Positions 8,205 to 20,537 of a stretch of 64,000 nt of DNA are shown in pieces. Source of the DNA: Pseudaquabacterium pictum (lineage in GTDB: Bacteria > Pseudomonadota > Gammaproteobacteria > Burkholderiales > Burkholderiaceae_C); contig NZ_BJCL01000004.1 of the NCBI RefSeq assembly GCF_005403045.1, positions 1-64,000 of the forward strand. The letters are read 5' to 3'. Position 1 is the first letter of the stretch. The number at the start of each line of letters is the position of its first letter. Under the pieces are notes generated by a model, which did no database searches, had not been told where the DNA came from, and saw nothing but the letters and a program-made list of their open reading frames with translations. The position numbers and the translations under genes are program-made.

Positions 8205-9263
8205 ATGACAACAACCACAAGCCCGCAGATCGCACCGGACGCGGATGTCCGCCCGGACACCGCGCCCCTTGGCTGGTGGCGCCGCTGGCGCGGCGGCAGT
8301 GCCGGCGCGGCGCTGGACGCGGCAGCGATGGCGGCGATGCAGCAGCGCCTGCAGGAAGCCGCCCAGCACTGGACCGCCCATGTCGGCCTGGCGCAGCAGC
8401 AGATGCAGGCGGCCACCGGCCAGCTGCTGGAGGGCTTCAACCAGATCCTGTCGGAACTGGACCACCTGGTGCTGCAGCCCGAGCAGAGCTGTACCGACGA
8501 CGAGATGACGGCGCGCGCCAACATGCTGGCAGAGTGCGAGCAGAGGCTGCTGGGCCTGCTGAAGACGCTGGACGGCTTCGTGCAGTCGCGCAACGACATG
8601 CTGGGCTCGGTGCGGGCGCTGTCGCAGGCCTCGGGCAGCCTGGGCGACATGGCCGAGGACGTGGGCAAGCTGGCCCGCCAGACCAACCTGCTGTCGATCA
8701 ACGCCGCCATCGAGGCGGCCCGTGCCGGCGAAAGCGGCCGCGGCTTCGCGGTGGTGGCCACCGAGGTGCGTCGCCTGTCCACCGCCTCGGGCGAGACCGG
8801 CCAGCGCATCAGCAGCCAGGTGCAGCAGTTCAGCAGCCACATGCAGGCCGCGCTGGCCGAGGCCGACGCGCAGGCCGTGCGCGGCAGCACCGCCATCAAC
8901 TCCTCGGAGGAGACCATCCGCGGCGTGGTGGCCGATGTCGATGGCGCGGTGGCCCAGCTGCACGACCGCGCGGTGGAGCTGCGGCAGCACGGCGAGGTGG
9001 TGAGGACCCAGGTGCAGCAGCTGATGTTGGCCTTCCAGTTCCAGGACCGGGTGCACCAGATCCTGGACCAGGTGAACAGCTCGATCGCCAGCGCCGTGGG
9101 CCGGCTGCAGACCGCACTGGCCGACGGCCGCGTGCCCGATGCCGCCGAGTGGGCCGCGCTGCTGGGCGCCGGCTACACCACGCTGGAGCAGCAGGCGGTG
9201 TCCAGCAACGCCGACATCACCCCCCTGGCTGCCACCCGCAGCACCGAAACCACGTTCTTCTGA
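8205..9263 (+). CDS. Soluble methyl-accepting chemotaxis protein
   Basis: A 352-residue receptor with no membrane segment. The N-terminal ~130 residues are helical; the signalling hairpin is [33 protein letters not shown], close to the invariant MCP tip. The C-terminus ([16 protein letters not shown]) lacks the NWETF-type CheR/CheB docking peptide. I prefer the ATG at 8205 (MTTTTSPQ) to the one at 8169 because a promoter-like motif overlaps the latter; neither has a strong ribosome site. It is the first gene of a chemosensory operon running to cheB. The cytoplasmic location implies it senses an internal state or relays signals from another protein. Confidence 0.88.
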   Translation: MTTTTSPQIAPDADVRPDTAPLGWWRRWRGGSAGAALDAAAMAAMQQRLQEAAQHWTAHVGLAQQQMQAATGQLLEGFNQILSELDHLVLQPEQSCTDDEMTARANMLAECEQRLLGLLKTLDGFVQSRNDMLGSVRALSQASGSLGDMAEDVGKLARQTNLLSINAAIEAARAGESGRGFAVVATEVRRLSTASGETGQRISSQVQQFSSHMQAALAEADAQAVRGSTAINSSEETIRGVVADVDGAVAQLHDRAVELRQHGEVVRTQVQQLMLAFQFQDRVHQILDQVNSSIASAVGRLQTALADGRVPDAAEWAALLGAGYTTLEQQAVSSNADITPLAATRSTETTFF

Positions 9264-9285
9264 CCGGCCCGTTGCGCCAACCACC

Positions 9286-9657
9286 ATGCCCAAGACCATC
9301 CTCATCGTCGACGACTCGAGTTCCCTGCGCACCGTGGTGAAGATCGCCCTGGGGCGTGCCGGCTACGACGTGCTCGAGGCCGGTGACGGCAAGGAGGGGC
9401 TGACCCAGCTGGACAAGGCCGGCAAGGTGCACCTGATCGTCAGCGACGTGAACATGCCGAACATGGACGGCATCAGCTTCGTCACCGAGGTGAAGAAGCA
9501 TCCGCGCCACCGTTTCACGCCGGTGATCATGCTGACCACCGAAGGTGCCGAGGGCAAGAAGGAGCAGGGCCGCGCCGCCGGCGCCAAGGCCTGGATCACC
9601 AAGCCCTTCAACCCGCCGCAGCTGCTGGACGCGGTCTCCAAGCTGATCCTGCCCTAG
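9286..9657 (+). CDS. cheY: Chemotaxis response regulator CheY
   Basis: A 123-residue receiver. Key residues: D9-D10, phospho-acceptor D54 in IVSDVNMPNMDG, T84/T85 in MLTTEG and K106 in ITKPF. This is the CheY pattern, unlike the REC-only protein at 4.6-5.0 kb. It lies 22 bases after the first receptor gene. Its stop codon overlaps the AGGAGGG ribosome site of the STAS gene, indicating one transcript. It should take phosphate from the CheA encoded two genes downstream. Whether it targets a flagellar motor, pili or another output is not visible. Confidence 0.95.
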   Translation: MPKTILIVDDSSSLRTVVKIALGRAGYDVLEAGDGKEGLTQLDKAGKVHLIVSDVNMPNMDGISFVTEVKKHPRHRFTPVIMLTTEGAEGKKEQGRAAGAKAWITKPFNPPQLLDAVSKLILP

Positions 9658-9665
9658 GAGGGCCC

Positions 9666-10037
9666 ATGTCCATCGATGCCCCTGAGACCCTGGTGGACGA
9701 CGCCGCCAGGCCGGCAGCGCTGTGCCTGCCGGGCGAGCTGACCATCTACACCGCCAGCGAGACCCGCGCCGCCTGGCTGTCCTGGCTGGCCACCGATGCC
9801 GCCGCCGGCCAGGGCGAGCCGCTGTGCCCGGTCGACGCCAGCGGCTGCGACGAGATCGACGCCGCCGGCGCCCAGCTGCTGGTGGCGCTGGCCCACAGCC
9901 TGGCCCGGCAGCAGCGCCAGCTGCAACTGCAGCAGCCCAGCTCGCCGGTGCGCAACGCCTGCCAGGACCTGGGCCTGGCTGCCCTGCTGCTGGCGGATGC
10001 CCACGGCGACGCCGGCCCCGACGGAGTGCGGACATGA
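9666..10037 (+). CDS. STAS-domain protein lacking the usual phospho-serine
   Basis: A 123-residue STAS-fold protein related to anti-anti-sigma factors. The core segment reads CPVDASGCDEIDAAGAQLLVAL. In SpoIIAA-type proteins the corresponding motif is D-S-x-G, with a phosphorylated Ser; here it is D-A-A-G, so kinase switching at that site is unlikely. AGGAGGG directly precedes the ATG, and the gene ends ATGA, overlapping the cheA start. STAS proteins inside chemosensory operons occur in several betaproteobacteria, but their role is not settled; scaffolding between CheA and a receptor is one possibility. Confidence 0.85.
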   Translation: MSIDAPETLVDDAARPAALCLPGELTIYTASETRAAWLSWLATDAAAGQGEPLCPVDASGCDEIDAAGAQLLVALAHSLARQQRQLQLQQPSSPVRNACQDLGLAALLLADAHGDAGPDGVRT

Positions 10038-12124
10038 AGCCGATGGACATGGACCTGCAGTTCGTCGCCGAAGCGCTGCCCGCCTTCCTCAGCGAGGCGC
10101 GCGAGCAGATCACCGCCATCGAGCAGCTGCTGCTGCAGCTGGAAGACGCACCCGAAGACCGCGAGCTGCTGGACGCGCTGTTCCGCTGCGCCCACACCGT
10201 CAAGGGCTCGGCCGGCATCTTCGGGCTGGATGCGGTGGTGGACTTCACCCACCATGTCGAGAGCCTGCTCGACCGGCTGCGCGACGGCCAGCTGCTGCTG
10301 ACGCCCGTGCTGAGCACCCTGCTGCTGCGCTGCAACGACCAGATCCGCGCCCTGGTGGACGCCGCCACCCAGGCCGATGGCGGCAACGACCCCGACGGCG
10401 AGGCCGCACGCCAGGCCCTGGTGCAGCAGCTGCAGGCCGCCGGCGCCGGCCCGGCTGCCGCACCCGCGCCGGCGCCGGTGGCCGCAGCACCAGCCGCACC
10501 GAGCGGCGGCTGCTGGCAGATCGGCGCCAGCTTCGGCGCCGAGACCTTCCGCAACGGCATGGACCCGCTGACTATCCTGCGCTACGTGGCCGGTCTGGGC
10601 GCGGTGTCGCAGGTGCAGTGCGACACCGCCGCCGTACCCACGCTGGAGGCGCTGGACCCGGAGTGCTGCCACCTGGACCTGCGCTTCGCGCTGGACACAC
10701 CGGCGCCGGCCAGCGACATCGAGGCCGCCTTCAGCTTCGTGCGTGACGACTGCCAGCTGCAGTTGCAGCCGCCGGCCCCGGCCCCGACCCCTGTGCACGA
10801 CAGCGCACCGCCCGAGGCCGCCGCCGTCGACATCGCCCCGTTGGCCAGCCGCCTGGGCGAGCTGCTGGTGCAGGACGGCGCCGCCACCGCCGATGCGGTG
10901 CAGGCCGCGCTGCAGAAGCAGGCCCGCCAGCGCGGCGCCGGCACGCCGGCGCCGGCCGACGACAACCGCTTCATCCGTGTGCAGGCCGACCGGCTGGACG
11001 CGGTGATCAACCTGCTGGGCGAACTGGTGATCGCCGGCGCCGGCGCCCAGCTGCTGGCGCGGCAGACCAAGCAGCGCAACCTGATCGAGGCCAACACCCA
11101 GATCGGCCGGCTGATCGAGGAGATCCGCAACGGCACGCTGAAGCTGCGCATGGTGCCCATCGGCGAGACCTTCTCGCGCTTTCGCCGCGTGGTGCGCGAC
11201 ACCGCCGCCGAGCTGGGCAAGGACGTGGCGCTGGAGATCGTGGGTGGCGACACCGAGCTGGACAAGTCGGTGGTCGAGCGCATTGCCGACCCGCTGATGC
11301 ACCTGGTGCGCAACGGCCTGGACCATGGCCTGGAGCCGCCGGCCGAGCGCACCGCCGCCGGCAAGCCGGCCCAGGGCCGGCTGGTGCTGTCGGCCTGCCA
11401 CGAGGCCGGCGGCATCCTGATCCGCATCCAGGACGACGGCCGCGGCATCCACCGCGAGCGAGTGCTGGCCCGTGCCTGGGACCGCGGCATCGTCGAACGC
11501 GGCGTGACACCGCCCGACGACGCCATCCTGCAGCTGATCTTCGAACCCGGCTTCTCCACCGCCGAGAAGGTGACCAACCTCTCCGGCCGTGGCGTGGGCA
11601 TGGACGTGGTGCGCCGCAACATCGAGGCCCTGCGCGGCACGGTGACGGTGCGCAGCACCGAAGGCGCCGGCAGCACCATCGACATCCGCCTGCCGCTGAC
11701 CTTGGCCATCATCGACGGCTTCCTGATCGGCGTGGGCAGCACCAAGTTCATCTTCCCGCTGGATGCGGTGGTGGAGGTGATCGAGCAGCGCAGTGCCGCG
11801 CTGCAGCCCGACAGCCGCGGCCGCGCCTGCGTGGAACTGCGCGGCCGCGTGCTGCCGGTGGTGGACCTGCGCAGCCTCTACCAGCTCGACGGCACGCCGC
11901 CGCCGCGGGTGAGCGTGGTGGTGATCCAGTCGCAGGGCCGCGCCTTCGGCGTGGTGGTCGATGCCCTGCTGGGCCAGCACCAGACGGTGATCAAGCCCCT
12001 GTCCCCGATGTTCCGCAGCCTGCGCGGCATCTCCGGCTCGTCCATCCTGGGCAGCGGCGAGGTGGCGCTGATCTTCGACGCCGCGTCCCTGTCCCAGCTG
12101 GCCGCCCAACCCGCCCTGACCTGA
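10034..12124 (+). CDS. cheA: Chemotaxis histidine kinase CheA
   Basis: A 696-residue CheA. The Hpt domain at the N-terminus has the phosphorylated His in CAHTVKGSAG (H54). A Pro/Ala-rich linker follows, then an extra ~90-residue segment (CWQIGASFGAETFRNGMDPLTILRYVAGLG) found in a subset of CheA proteins. Next come the dimerisation helices (RFIRVQADRLDAVINLLGELV), the ATPase domain with HLVRNGLDHGLE, DDGRGI and GRGVGMDVV, and the C-terminal CheW-like domain. There is no clear P2 CheY-binding domain. The start overlaps the STAS stop (ATGA). It feeds CheY and CheB of this operon. Confidence 0.96.
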   Translation: MKPMDMDLQFVAEALPAFLSEAREQITAIEQLLLQLEDAPEDRELLDALFRCAHTVKGSAGIFGLDAVVDFTHHVESLLDRLRDGQLLLTPVLSTLLLRCNDQIRALVDAATQADGGNDPDGEAARQALVQQLQAAGAGPAAAPAPAPVAAAPAAPSGGCWQIGASFGAETFRNGMDPLTILRYVAGLGAVSQVQCDTAAVPTLEALDPECCHLDLRFALDTPAPASDIEAAFSFVRDDCQLQLQPPAPAPTPVHDSAPPEAAAVDIAPLASRLGELLVQDGAATADAVQAALQKQARQRGAGTPAPADDNRFIRVQADRLDAVINLLGELVIAGAGAQLLARQTKQRNLIEANTQIGRLIEEIRNGTLKLRMVPIGETFSRFRRVVRDTAAELGKDVALEIVGGDTELDKSVVERIADPLMHLVRNGLDHGLEPPAERTAAGKPAQGRLVLSACHEAGGILIRIQDDGRGIHRERVLARAWDRGIVERGVTPPDDAILQLIFEPGFSTAEKVTNLSGRGVGMDVVRRNIEALRGTVTVRSTEGAGSTIDIRLPLTLAIIDGFLIGVGSTKFIFPLDAVVEVIEQRSAALQPDSRGRACVELRGRVLPVVDLRSLYQLDGTPPPRVSVVVIQSQGRAFGVVVDALLGQHQTVIKPLSPMFRSLRGISGSSILGSGEVALIFDAASLSQLAAQPALT

Positions 12125-12148
12125 CCCCCTGCCCCGAAAGAACACACC

Positions 12149-14440
12149 ATGAACCACTCCGAACTCTCGTGGATCACCCGCCTGGTGGCAGGTGCCGAAC
12201 TGGACCAGGCCAACACCGCCCTGGATGCCGCGCAGCAGCAGCTGCAGCAGACGCGCAGCGCGCTGGCGGCGCAGGAAGCCGCCCGGGCCGAAGCGGAACG
12301 CGCGCGCGCTGATTCCGAACGCGCCCGTGCCGAGGCCGAACGCACCATCGCCGATGTCGACCGCGCCCGCGCCAACGCGGAGGCCGAGCGCGCCGACACC
12401 GCGGCCACGCTGGCCCAGCTGCAGGCCCGGCTGGAGGCCGCCGAGGCCGAGCTGAAGGTGCGCACCGACATCATGAACCTCACCAGCATCGTCTCCGAGG
12501 CCGACAAGAAGGGCGACATCCTGTCGGTCAACGAGAAGTTCCTGGAGGTCTCCAAGTACCCCAAGCATGAGCTGATCGGCCACGGCCACAACACCACCCG
12601 GCATCCCGACATGCCCAAGGCCGTGTTCAAGGAGATGTGGCAGACCATCGGCCGCGGCGACATCTTCCGCGGCGTGGTGAAGAACCGCGCCAAGGACGGC
12701 ACGCCGTACTACGTGGACGCGGTGATCGCCCCGATCCTGGGCGAGAACGGCAAGCCGATGAAGTACCTGGGCGTGCGCTACGACATCACCGATGTCGAGC
12801 TGGAGCGTCAGAACGCACGCGGTGTGCTGACGGCCATCGACACCAACTACGCCTACATCGAGTTCGATCTCGGCGGCCATGTGCTGACGGCGAACCGCAA
12901 CTTCCAGCAGGCGCTGGGCTACGCGCTCGACGAGATCCGCGGCAAGCACCACCGCATGTTCGTGGACCCGGGCTACGGCATGTCGCCGGCCTATGCCCAG
13001 TTCTGGCGCGACCTGAACGACGGCAAGCCGTTCAGCGATGTCTTCAAGCGCTTCACCAAGACCGGGCAGGCCATCTGGATCCAGGCGGTCTACGCCCCGG
13101 TCAAGGACGAGATGGGCCGGGTCTACAAGGTGGTGAAGATCGCCACCGACGTGACCGCCCAGGTCAACGCCAGCAACATGCTGAAGGAGGCGGTCGACCA
13201 GGCCCAGGGCGTGACTACCGCGGCCAGCCGCGGCGACCTGTCGCAGCGCATCCCGCTGGACGGCAAGGAAGGCCCGATCCGCACCCTGTGCGAGGGCGTG
13301 AACCTGCTGATGGAGACCACCTCGGTGATCTTCAACGATGTGGGCCGGGTGTTCGGCGCGCTGTCCGCCGGCGACCTGACGCAGCGCATCACCGCCGACT
13401 ACACCGGCGTCTTCGGCAGCGTCAAGGACGACGCCAACGCCACCAGCGAGAAGCTCGCGGCCATCATCGCCGACGTGGGCCGCGTCTTCGGCGCGCTGGC
13501 CGCCGGCGACCTCAGCCAGCGCATCACCCGCGTCGCCGAAGGCACCTTCGACCAGGTCAAGACCGATGCCAACAGCACCAGCGAGAAGCTGGCGTCCATC
13601 ATCGAGGAGGTGCGCGCCGCCGCCGATGCGCTGACCGGCGCGGCCAGCCAGGTCAGCGCCACCGCGCAGAGCCTGTCGCAGGCGGCCAGCGAGCAGGCCA
13701 GCTCGGTGGAGGAGACCACCGCCTCGATCGACCTGATGAGCGCCAGCATCTCGCAGAACAGCGACAACGCCCGCGTCACCGACGGCATGGCCACCAAGGC
13801 CAGCCGCGAGGCCGCCGACGGCGGCACCGCGGTGACCCAGACCGTGGCCGCGATGAAGCAGATCGCCGCCAAGATCAGCATCGTCGACGACATCGCCTAC
13901 CAGACCAACCTGCTGGCGCTGAACGCCGCCATCGAGGCCGCCCGGGCCGGCGAGCACGGCAAGGGCTTCGCGGTGGTGGCCGCCGAAGTGCGCAAGCTGG
14001 CCGAACGCAGCCAGGAGGCCGCGCAGGAGATCGGCGACCTGGCCGCCAACAGCGTGAGCACGGCGGAACGCGCCGGCAAGCTGCTCGACGAGATCGTGCC
14101 CAGCATCCAGAAGACCAGCGAGCTGGTGCAGGAGATCGCCGCCGCCTCGGCCGAGCAGAGCCAGAGCGTGGGCCAGATCGGCAGTGCCATGGGCCAGCTG
14201 AGCAAGGCCACCTCGCAGAACGCCTCGGCGTCGGAGGAACTGGCCGCCACCTCGGAAGAGCTGTCGGGCCAGGCCGAGCAGCTGCAGGAATCGGTGGCCT
14301 TCTTCCACCTGGGCACGCCGGCGGCCGCGCCGCGCGGCCGCAACGAGCCACCGGCCCGCGGCCGCCCGGCCAGCACCCCGGCACGCAGCACGGCCGCCGC
14401 ACCGCGCGCCGCGGGCCAGGGCAACTTCCGCCCGTACTGA
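12149..14440 (+). CDS. Cytoplasmic chemoreceptor with two PAS and tandem HAMP domains
   Basis: A 763-residue receptor without membrane segments. Residues ~15-110 form a long Ala/Glu/Arg coiled coil with repeated ERARA(D/E) units. Two PAS domains follow: one starts [21 protein letters not shown] and carries [17 protein letters not shown], as in Aer-like PAS; the other starts [23 protein letters not shown]. Then come about three concatenated HAMP-like units, two of them near-identical ([17 protein letters not shown] and [17 protein letters not shown]). The signalling domain has [22 protein letters not shown]. The C-terminal tail is Pro/Ala/Arg rich with no NWETF motif. PAS domains suggest redox or small-ligand sensing. 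Confidence 0.94.
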   Translation: MNHSELSWITRLVAGAELDQANTALDAAQQQLQQTRSALAAQEAARAEAERARADSERARAEAERTIADVDRARANAEAERADTAATLAQLQARLEAAEAELKVRTDIMNLTSIVSEADKKGDILSVNEKFLEVSKYPKHELIGHGHNTTRHPDMPKAVFKEMWQTIGRGDIFRGVVKNRAKDGTPYYVDAVIAPILGENGKPMKYLGVRYDITDVELERQNARGVLTAIDTNYAYIEFDLGGHVLTANRNFQQALGYALDEIRGKHHRMFVDPGYGMSPAYAQFWRDLNDGKPFSDVFKRFTKTGQAIWIQAVYAPVKDEMGRVYKVVKIATDVTAQVNASNMLKEAVDQAQGVTTAASRGDLSQRIPLDGKEGPIRTLCEGVNLLMETTSVIFNDVGRVFGALSAGDLTQRITADYTGVFGSVKDDANATSEKLAAIIADVGRVFGALAAGDLSQRITRVAEGTFDQVKTDANSTSEKLASIIEEVRAAADALTGAASQVSATAQSLSQAASEQASSVEETTASIDLMSASISQNSDNARVTDGMATKASREAADGGTAVTQTVAAMKQIAAKISIVDDIAYQTNLLALNAAIEAARAGEHGKGFAVVAAEVRKLAERSQEAAQEIGDLAANSVSTAERAGKLLDEIVPSIQKTSELVQEIAAASAEQSQSVGQIGSAMGQLSKATSQNASASEELAATSEELSGQAEQLQESVAFFHLGTPAAAPRGRNEPPARGRPASTPARSTAAAPRAAGQGNFRPY

Positions 14441-14442
14441 CC

Positions 14443-14961
14443 ATGGCTGCCGCGCACCCCGCCACCGAGGCCGCACCGGCCGGCGACGGTGGCCACTTCC
14501 TCACCTTCCTGCTGGGCGAGGGCATGTTCGCCACCGACATCCGCATCGTGCGCGAGATCATCCAGCACGGCCCGATGACCGCCATGCCGCTGATGCCGCA
14601 CTTCGTGCGCGGCGTCATCAACCTGCGCGGCGCGGTGGTGCCGGTGATCGACCTGCATGCCCGCTTCGGCCACGGCCCGGCGGCGCTGGGCAAGAAGAGC
14701 TGCATCGTGATGGTGGAGGTGCAGCGCGCCGGTGAACGCCAGGAGCTGGGCCTGCTGGTCGACGCGGTGAGCGCCGTGGTGGAGATCCCTGCCACCGCCA
14801 TCGAGCCGCCGCCGGGCTTCGGCGCGCCGGTGCGGCGCGAGTTCATCCAGGCCATGGGCCGGATGGGCCAGCGCTTCGTCGTCATCCTGGCGCCGGACAA
14901 GGCCTTCGACATCGACGAGATGGCCCAGCTCTGCGAGGCCGCACTGGCCGAGGCAGCCTGA
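14443..14961 (+). CDS. cheW: Chemotaxis coupling protein CheW
   Basis: A 172-residue adaptor joining receptors to CheA. Seen: the SH3-like CheW fold with FLTFLLGEGMFATDIRIVREI, VRGVINLRGAVVPVIDL (the family signature) and LGLLVDAVSAVVEIP. It begins two bases after the receptor stop codon and is followed 11 bases later by cheR. A short Ala/Pro N-terminal extension precedes the domain. This is the only CheW in the cluster, so both soluble receptors presumably use it. Confidence 0.95.
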   Translation: MAAAHPATEAAPAGDGGHFLTFLLGEGMFATDIRIVREIIQHGPMTAMPLMPHFVRGVINLRGAVVPVIDLHARFGHGPAALGKKSCIVMVEVQRAGERQELGLLVDAVSAVVEIPATAIEPPPGFGAPVRREFIQAMGRMGQRFVVILAPDKAFDIDEMAQLCEAALAEAA

Positions 14962-14972
14962 GGCGCACCACG

Positions 14973-15803
14973 ATGGACACCTTGCAGGACCGCACCTTCC
15001 AGGCCTTCAGCCGCCTGATGCACGAGGCCATCGGCGTGCACTTCACCGCCGCCAAGAAGCCGCTGGTGGCCTCGCGCCTGGCCCCGCGCATCCAGAAGCT
15101 GGGCCTGGGCGGCTACGAGGACTACCTGGCGCTGATCAGCGGCCACACGGCCGGCGACGCGGGCGATGGGGCGACCGGCGGCGAGTTCCAGATGGCGGTG
15201 GACCTGCTGACCACCAACGAGACCTACTTCTTCCGCGAGCCGGCGCACTACACGCTGATCGAGCAGGAGATCACCCGCACCAAGCCGCTGAGCCTGGCGG
15301 TGTGGAGCGCGGCCTCGTCGTTCGGCGACGAGGCCTACAGCACGGCGATGCTGCTGGCCGACCTGCAGCTGCGCGGCACCCTGGGCAGCGACTGGCGGGT
15401 GCTGGGCACCGACATCAGCGACCGCGTGCTGCGCAGCGCCATCGAGGCCGTCTACCCCGAGGACCGGCTGCGCAACGTCACGCCCGAGCGGCTGCGCCGG
15501 CACTGCCTGCGCGGCAGCGGCGAGGCCGCCGGCATGGTGCAGGTCCACCCCAAGCTGCGCGAGCGGGTGCGCTTCGGGCAGCTGAACCTGTGCCAGCCGA
15601 TCGAAGACATCGGGCCCTTCGACATCGTGCTGCTGCGCAACGTGCTGATCTATTTCGACGCCGCCACCAAGTCGGCGGTGGTCGACCGGGTGCTGACCCA
15701 GCTGCGCCCCGGCGGGCTGTTCTTCATCGGCACGGCCGAAGGCCGGGTGGCCTGCACCACACCCTTGCAGCCGATCGCCCCCGGGGCGTTCCGCAAGACC
15801 TGA
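14973..15803 (+). CDS. cheR: Chemotaxis protein methyltransferase CheR
   Basis: A 276-residue SAM-dependent methyltransferase that esterifies receptor glutamates. Seen: the N-terminal helical domain (FQAFSRLMHEAIGVHF), the TTNETYFFREPAHY motif, VWSAASSFGDEAYSTAM at the SAM site (usually WSAACSTGEEPYS) and the late LFFIGTAEG strand. Neither local receptor has a CheR docking pentapeptide, so binding must be through the methylation helices alone. It sits between cheW and cheB in the operon. Confidence 0.94.
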   Translation: MDTLQDRTFQAFSRLMHEAIGVHFTAAKKPLVASRLAPRIQKLGLGGYEDYLALISGHTAGDAGDGATGGEFQMAVDLLTTNETYFFREPAHYTLIEQEITRTKPLSLAVWSAASSFGDEAYSTAMLLADLQLRGTLGSDWRVLGTDISDRVLRSAIEAVYPEDRLRNVTPERLRRHCLRGSGEAAGMVQVHPKLRERVRFGQLNLCQPIEDIGPFDIVLLRNVLIYFDAATKSAVVDRVLTQLRPGGLFFIGTAEGRVACTTPLQPIAPGAFRKT

Positions 15804-15817
15804 ACTGAAGGCAGACC

Positions 15818-16894
15818 ATGGCGATCCAGGTGTATGTGGTGGACGACTCGGCGGTGGTGCGGCAGACGCTGCAGCACCTGCTGGCGGGCGATCCGGAGAT
15901 CGTGTTGATGGGCAGTGCGCCCAACCCGCTGATCGCCGGCCCGGTGATCCGCAAGAACCGGCCCGACGTGCTGCTGCTGGACATCGAGATGCCCGGCATG
16001 GACGGCCTGACCTTCCTGCGCCAGGTGATGGACGAGGCCCCCATCCCCACGGTGATCTGCTCCACGCTGACCACCAGCGGCAGCCAGGTGGCGCTGGAGG
16101 CGCTGGCCGCCGGCGCGGTGGCCATCGTGGCCAAGCCGCGGCTGGGCCTCAAGCAGTTCCTGGAGGACTCGCGCCGCGAGCTGTTGCAGACGCTGAAGAC
16201 CGCCGCCCGCGCCCGGCCCCGCGCCAGCGCCGCCGCCGGCCCGCGGCTGGCCAGCAGCCAGGCCGTGCGGCCGGCGGCCGGCCCGGCGCGCGCGCCTGTG
16301 GCCGGCCTGCATGCGCTGGCCATGAACAAGCCGGTGCTGATCGGCAGCAGCACCGGTGGCACCCAGGCCCTGGAGCTGGTGCTGACCGCCCTGCCCGGCG
16401 ACGCGCCCGGCATCGCCATCACCCAGCACATGCCGGAGAAGTTCACCGCCATGTATGCCGAGCGGCTGAACAGCCTGTGCGCGGTGCAGGTGCGCGAGGC
16501 CCGCGACGGCGACCGGCTGGAGCGCGGCGTGGTGCTGATCGCTCCGGGCGGCCGCCACCTCAAGCTGCGCAAGGCCGGCGGCCAGTACTTCGCGGTGGTG
16601 CTCGACGGCCCGCCGGTGAACCGCCACAAGCCGTCGGTGGACGTGCTGTTCCGCAGTGCCGCCGAATGCGCCGGCCGCGATGCGCTGGCCATCATGCTCA
16701 CCGGCATGGGCGACGACGGCGCCCGCGCGATGAAGGCGCTGCACGACCTGGGCGCCCGCACCATCGCCCAGGACGAAGCCAGCTGCGTGGTCTTCGGCAT
16801 GCCCAAGGAGGCCATCGCCCTGGGTGCGGTGGACGAGGTCATGCCGATCGGCCAGGTGGCGCGTGCCATCCTGGCATTTGACGCACGCGGATGA
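15818..16894 (+). CDS. cheB: Chemotaxis methylesterase/glutamine deamidase CheB
   Basis: A 358-residue two-domain protein. The receiver domain has D9-D10 and phospho-acceptor D55 (LLLDIEMPGMDG). A Pro/Ala linker at about 130-165 leads to the methylesterase domain, with the catalytic triad readable as S178 (IGSSTGGTQA), H204 (TQHMPEKF) and D299 (MLTGMGDDGA). It removes receptor methyl groups when phosphorylated by CheA, giving adaptation. It is the last gene of the chemosensory operon. No cheD or second cheY is present. Confidence 0.95.
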   Translation: MAIQVYVVDDSAVVRQTLQHLLAGDPEIVLMGSAPNPLIAGPVIRKNRPDVLLLDIEMPGMDGLTFLRQVMDEAPIPTVICSTLTTSGSQVALEALAAGAVAIVAKPRLGLKQFLEDSRRELLQTLKTAARARPRASAAAGPRLASSQAVRPAAGPARAPVAGLHALAMNKPVLIGSSTGGTQALELVLTALPGDAPGIAITQHMPEKFTAMYAERLNSLCAVQVREARDGDRLERGVVLIAPGGRHLKLRKAGGQYFAVVLDGPPVNRHKPSVDVLFRSAAECAGRDALAIMLTGMGDDGARAMKALHDLGARTIAQDEASCVVFGMPKEAIALGAVDEVMPIGQVARAILAFDARG

Positions 16895-16943
16895 CGCAGC
16901 AGGGGGGATGACGTGTCACGTCGGCCTGATAACCTCGCGCCGC

Positions 16944-17745
16944 ATGGGCCGCATCCAAACCCGCCTCCGCACATCGCCTGACACCCCCCTGCCCGGCCGC
17001 CGCGACCTGCTGCGCCTGGGCCCGGCCGCACTCGGCCTGGCCGCCACTGGCGGCAGCCTGCTGACGGCGGGCTGTGCCAGCACCGCGCCCGACGGCCCGG
17101 CGCGCAGCGATGTGGTGCCGTTCTCCACCAGCGACCGTGTCGGCGCCCTGCCCGAGGGCTGGCGCCTGCATGTCACCCGGCCCGACCGGCCAGTCACCGG
17201 CTACGGCCTGGCCCGCATCGACGGCCGCATGGCCCTGCATGCGCAGGGCACGGCCTCCACCTCCGGCGTGCGCTGCGATGTCGACATCGACCTGGCCGAG
17301 CGGCCCTGGCTGCGCTGGGAATGGCGGGTCGACCAGATCCCCGCCGACGCCACCGTGGCCGACGACGACCAGGACGACAGCCCGGCCCGCCTGGTGCTGG
17401 GCTTTGCCGGCGACAGCGGCCGGCTGTCGCTGCGCGACCGGCTGTTCGCCGACCAGGTGGAGCTGTTCACCGGCGGTACGCTGCCGTTTGCCACGCTGTG
17501 CTACGTGTGGGATGGCCAGGCCGCGCGCGACACGGTGCTGCCCTATGCCCGCAGCGGCCGCATCCGCTACCTGGTGGTGGAAAGCGGCCAGGGCAGCACC
17601 GGCCAGTGGCATGCCTACCGCCGCAACGTGGCGGCCGACTACCAGCGCGTCTACGGCGAGCCGCCGGGCCGGCTGATCGGCGTGGGCGTGCTGACCGACA
17701 GCGACGACCTGAAGGGCCGCGCCGAAGCCTGGTACGGCGATCTGG

Positions 17746-17756
<11 letters not shown>
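16944..17756 (+). CDS. DUF3047 exported lipoprotein
   Basis: A 270-residue protein of the DUF3047 family, function unknown. The N-terminus has a twin-arginine-like stretch ([17 protein letters not shown]) followed by a lipobox LLTAGC, so it is probably an exported lipoprotein. The body has the family features [39 protein letters not shown] and the C-terminal [19 protein letters not shown]. Its 3' end overlaps the 3' end of the convergent hybrid kinase by 11 bases. The ATG at 16944 gives a normal signal sequence; the frame is open upstream into cheB. Confidence 0.85.
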
Positions 17757-20334
<2,578 letters not shown>

Positions 20335-20537
20335 ATCAACCTCCGGCCGGCTTGGACAGACGGCGCCCTCTCGCCGAGCCGACCGAAGTCTAACCAGCGA
20401 TCCTGACGCCAATCCGTCCAACCGGGCCCGGATTCGGGCAGTGCACGGCCGACCCGCTGCGGCGGGTCAATCCGCATGGCTGCGCGGGCCGGTCACAGGC
20501 ACGATGACCGGCTGCCGAATCCGATCCGCCCTCGACC

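Noticed and set aside
9746-14476. Very long minus-strand open frame (over 1,500 codons) across cheA and the PAS receptor
   Set aside because: It is an antisense shadow created by GC-rich codon bias. The plus strand carries clear CheA and MCP motifs, and the minus translation is Gly/Gln/His/Ala-rich noise.
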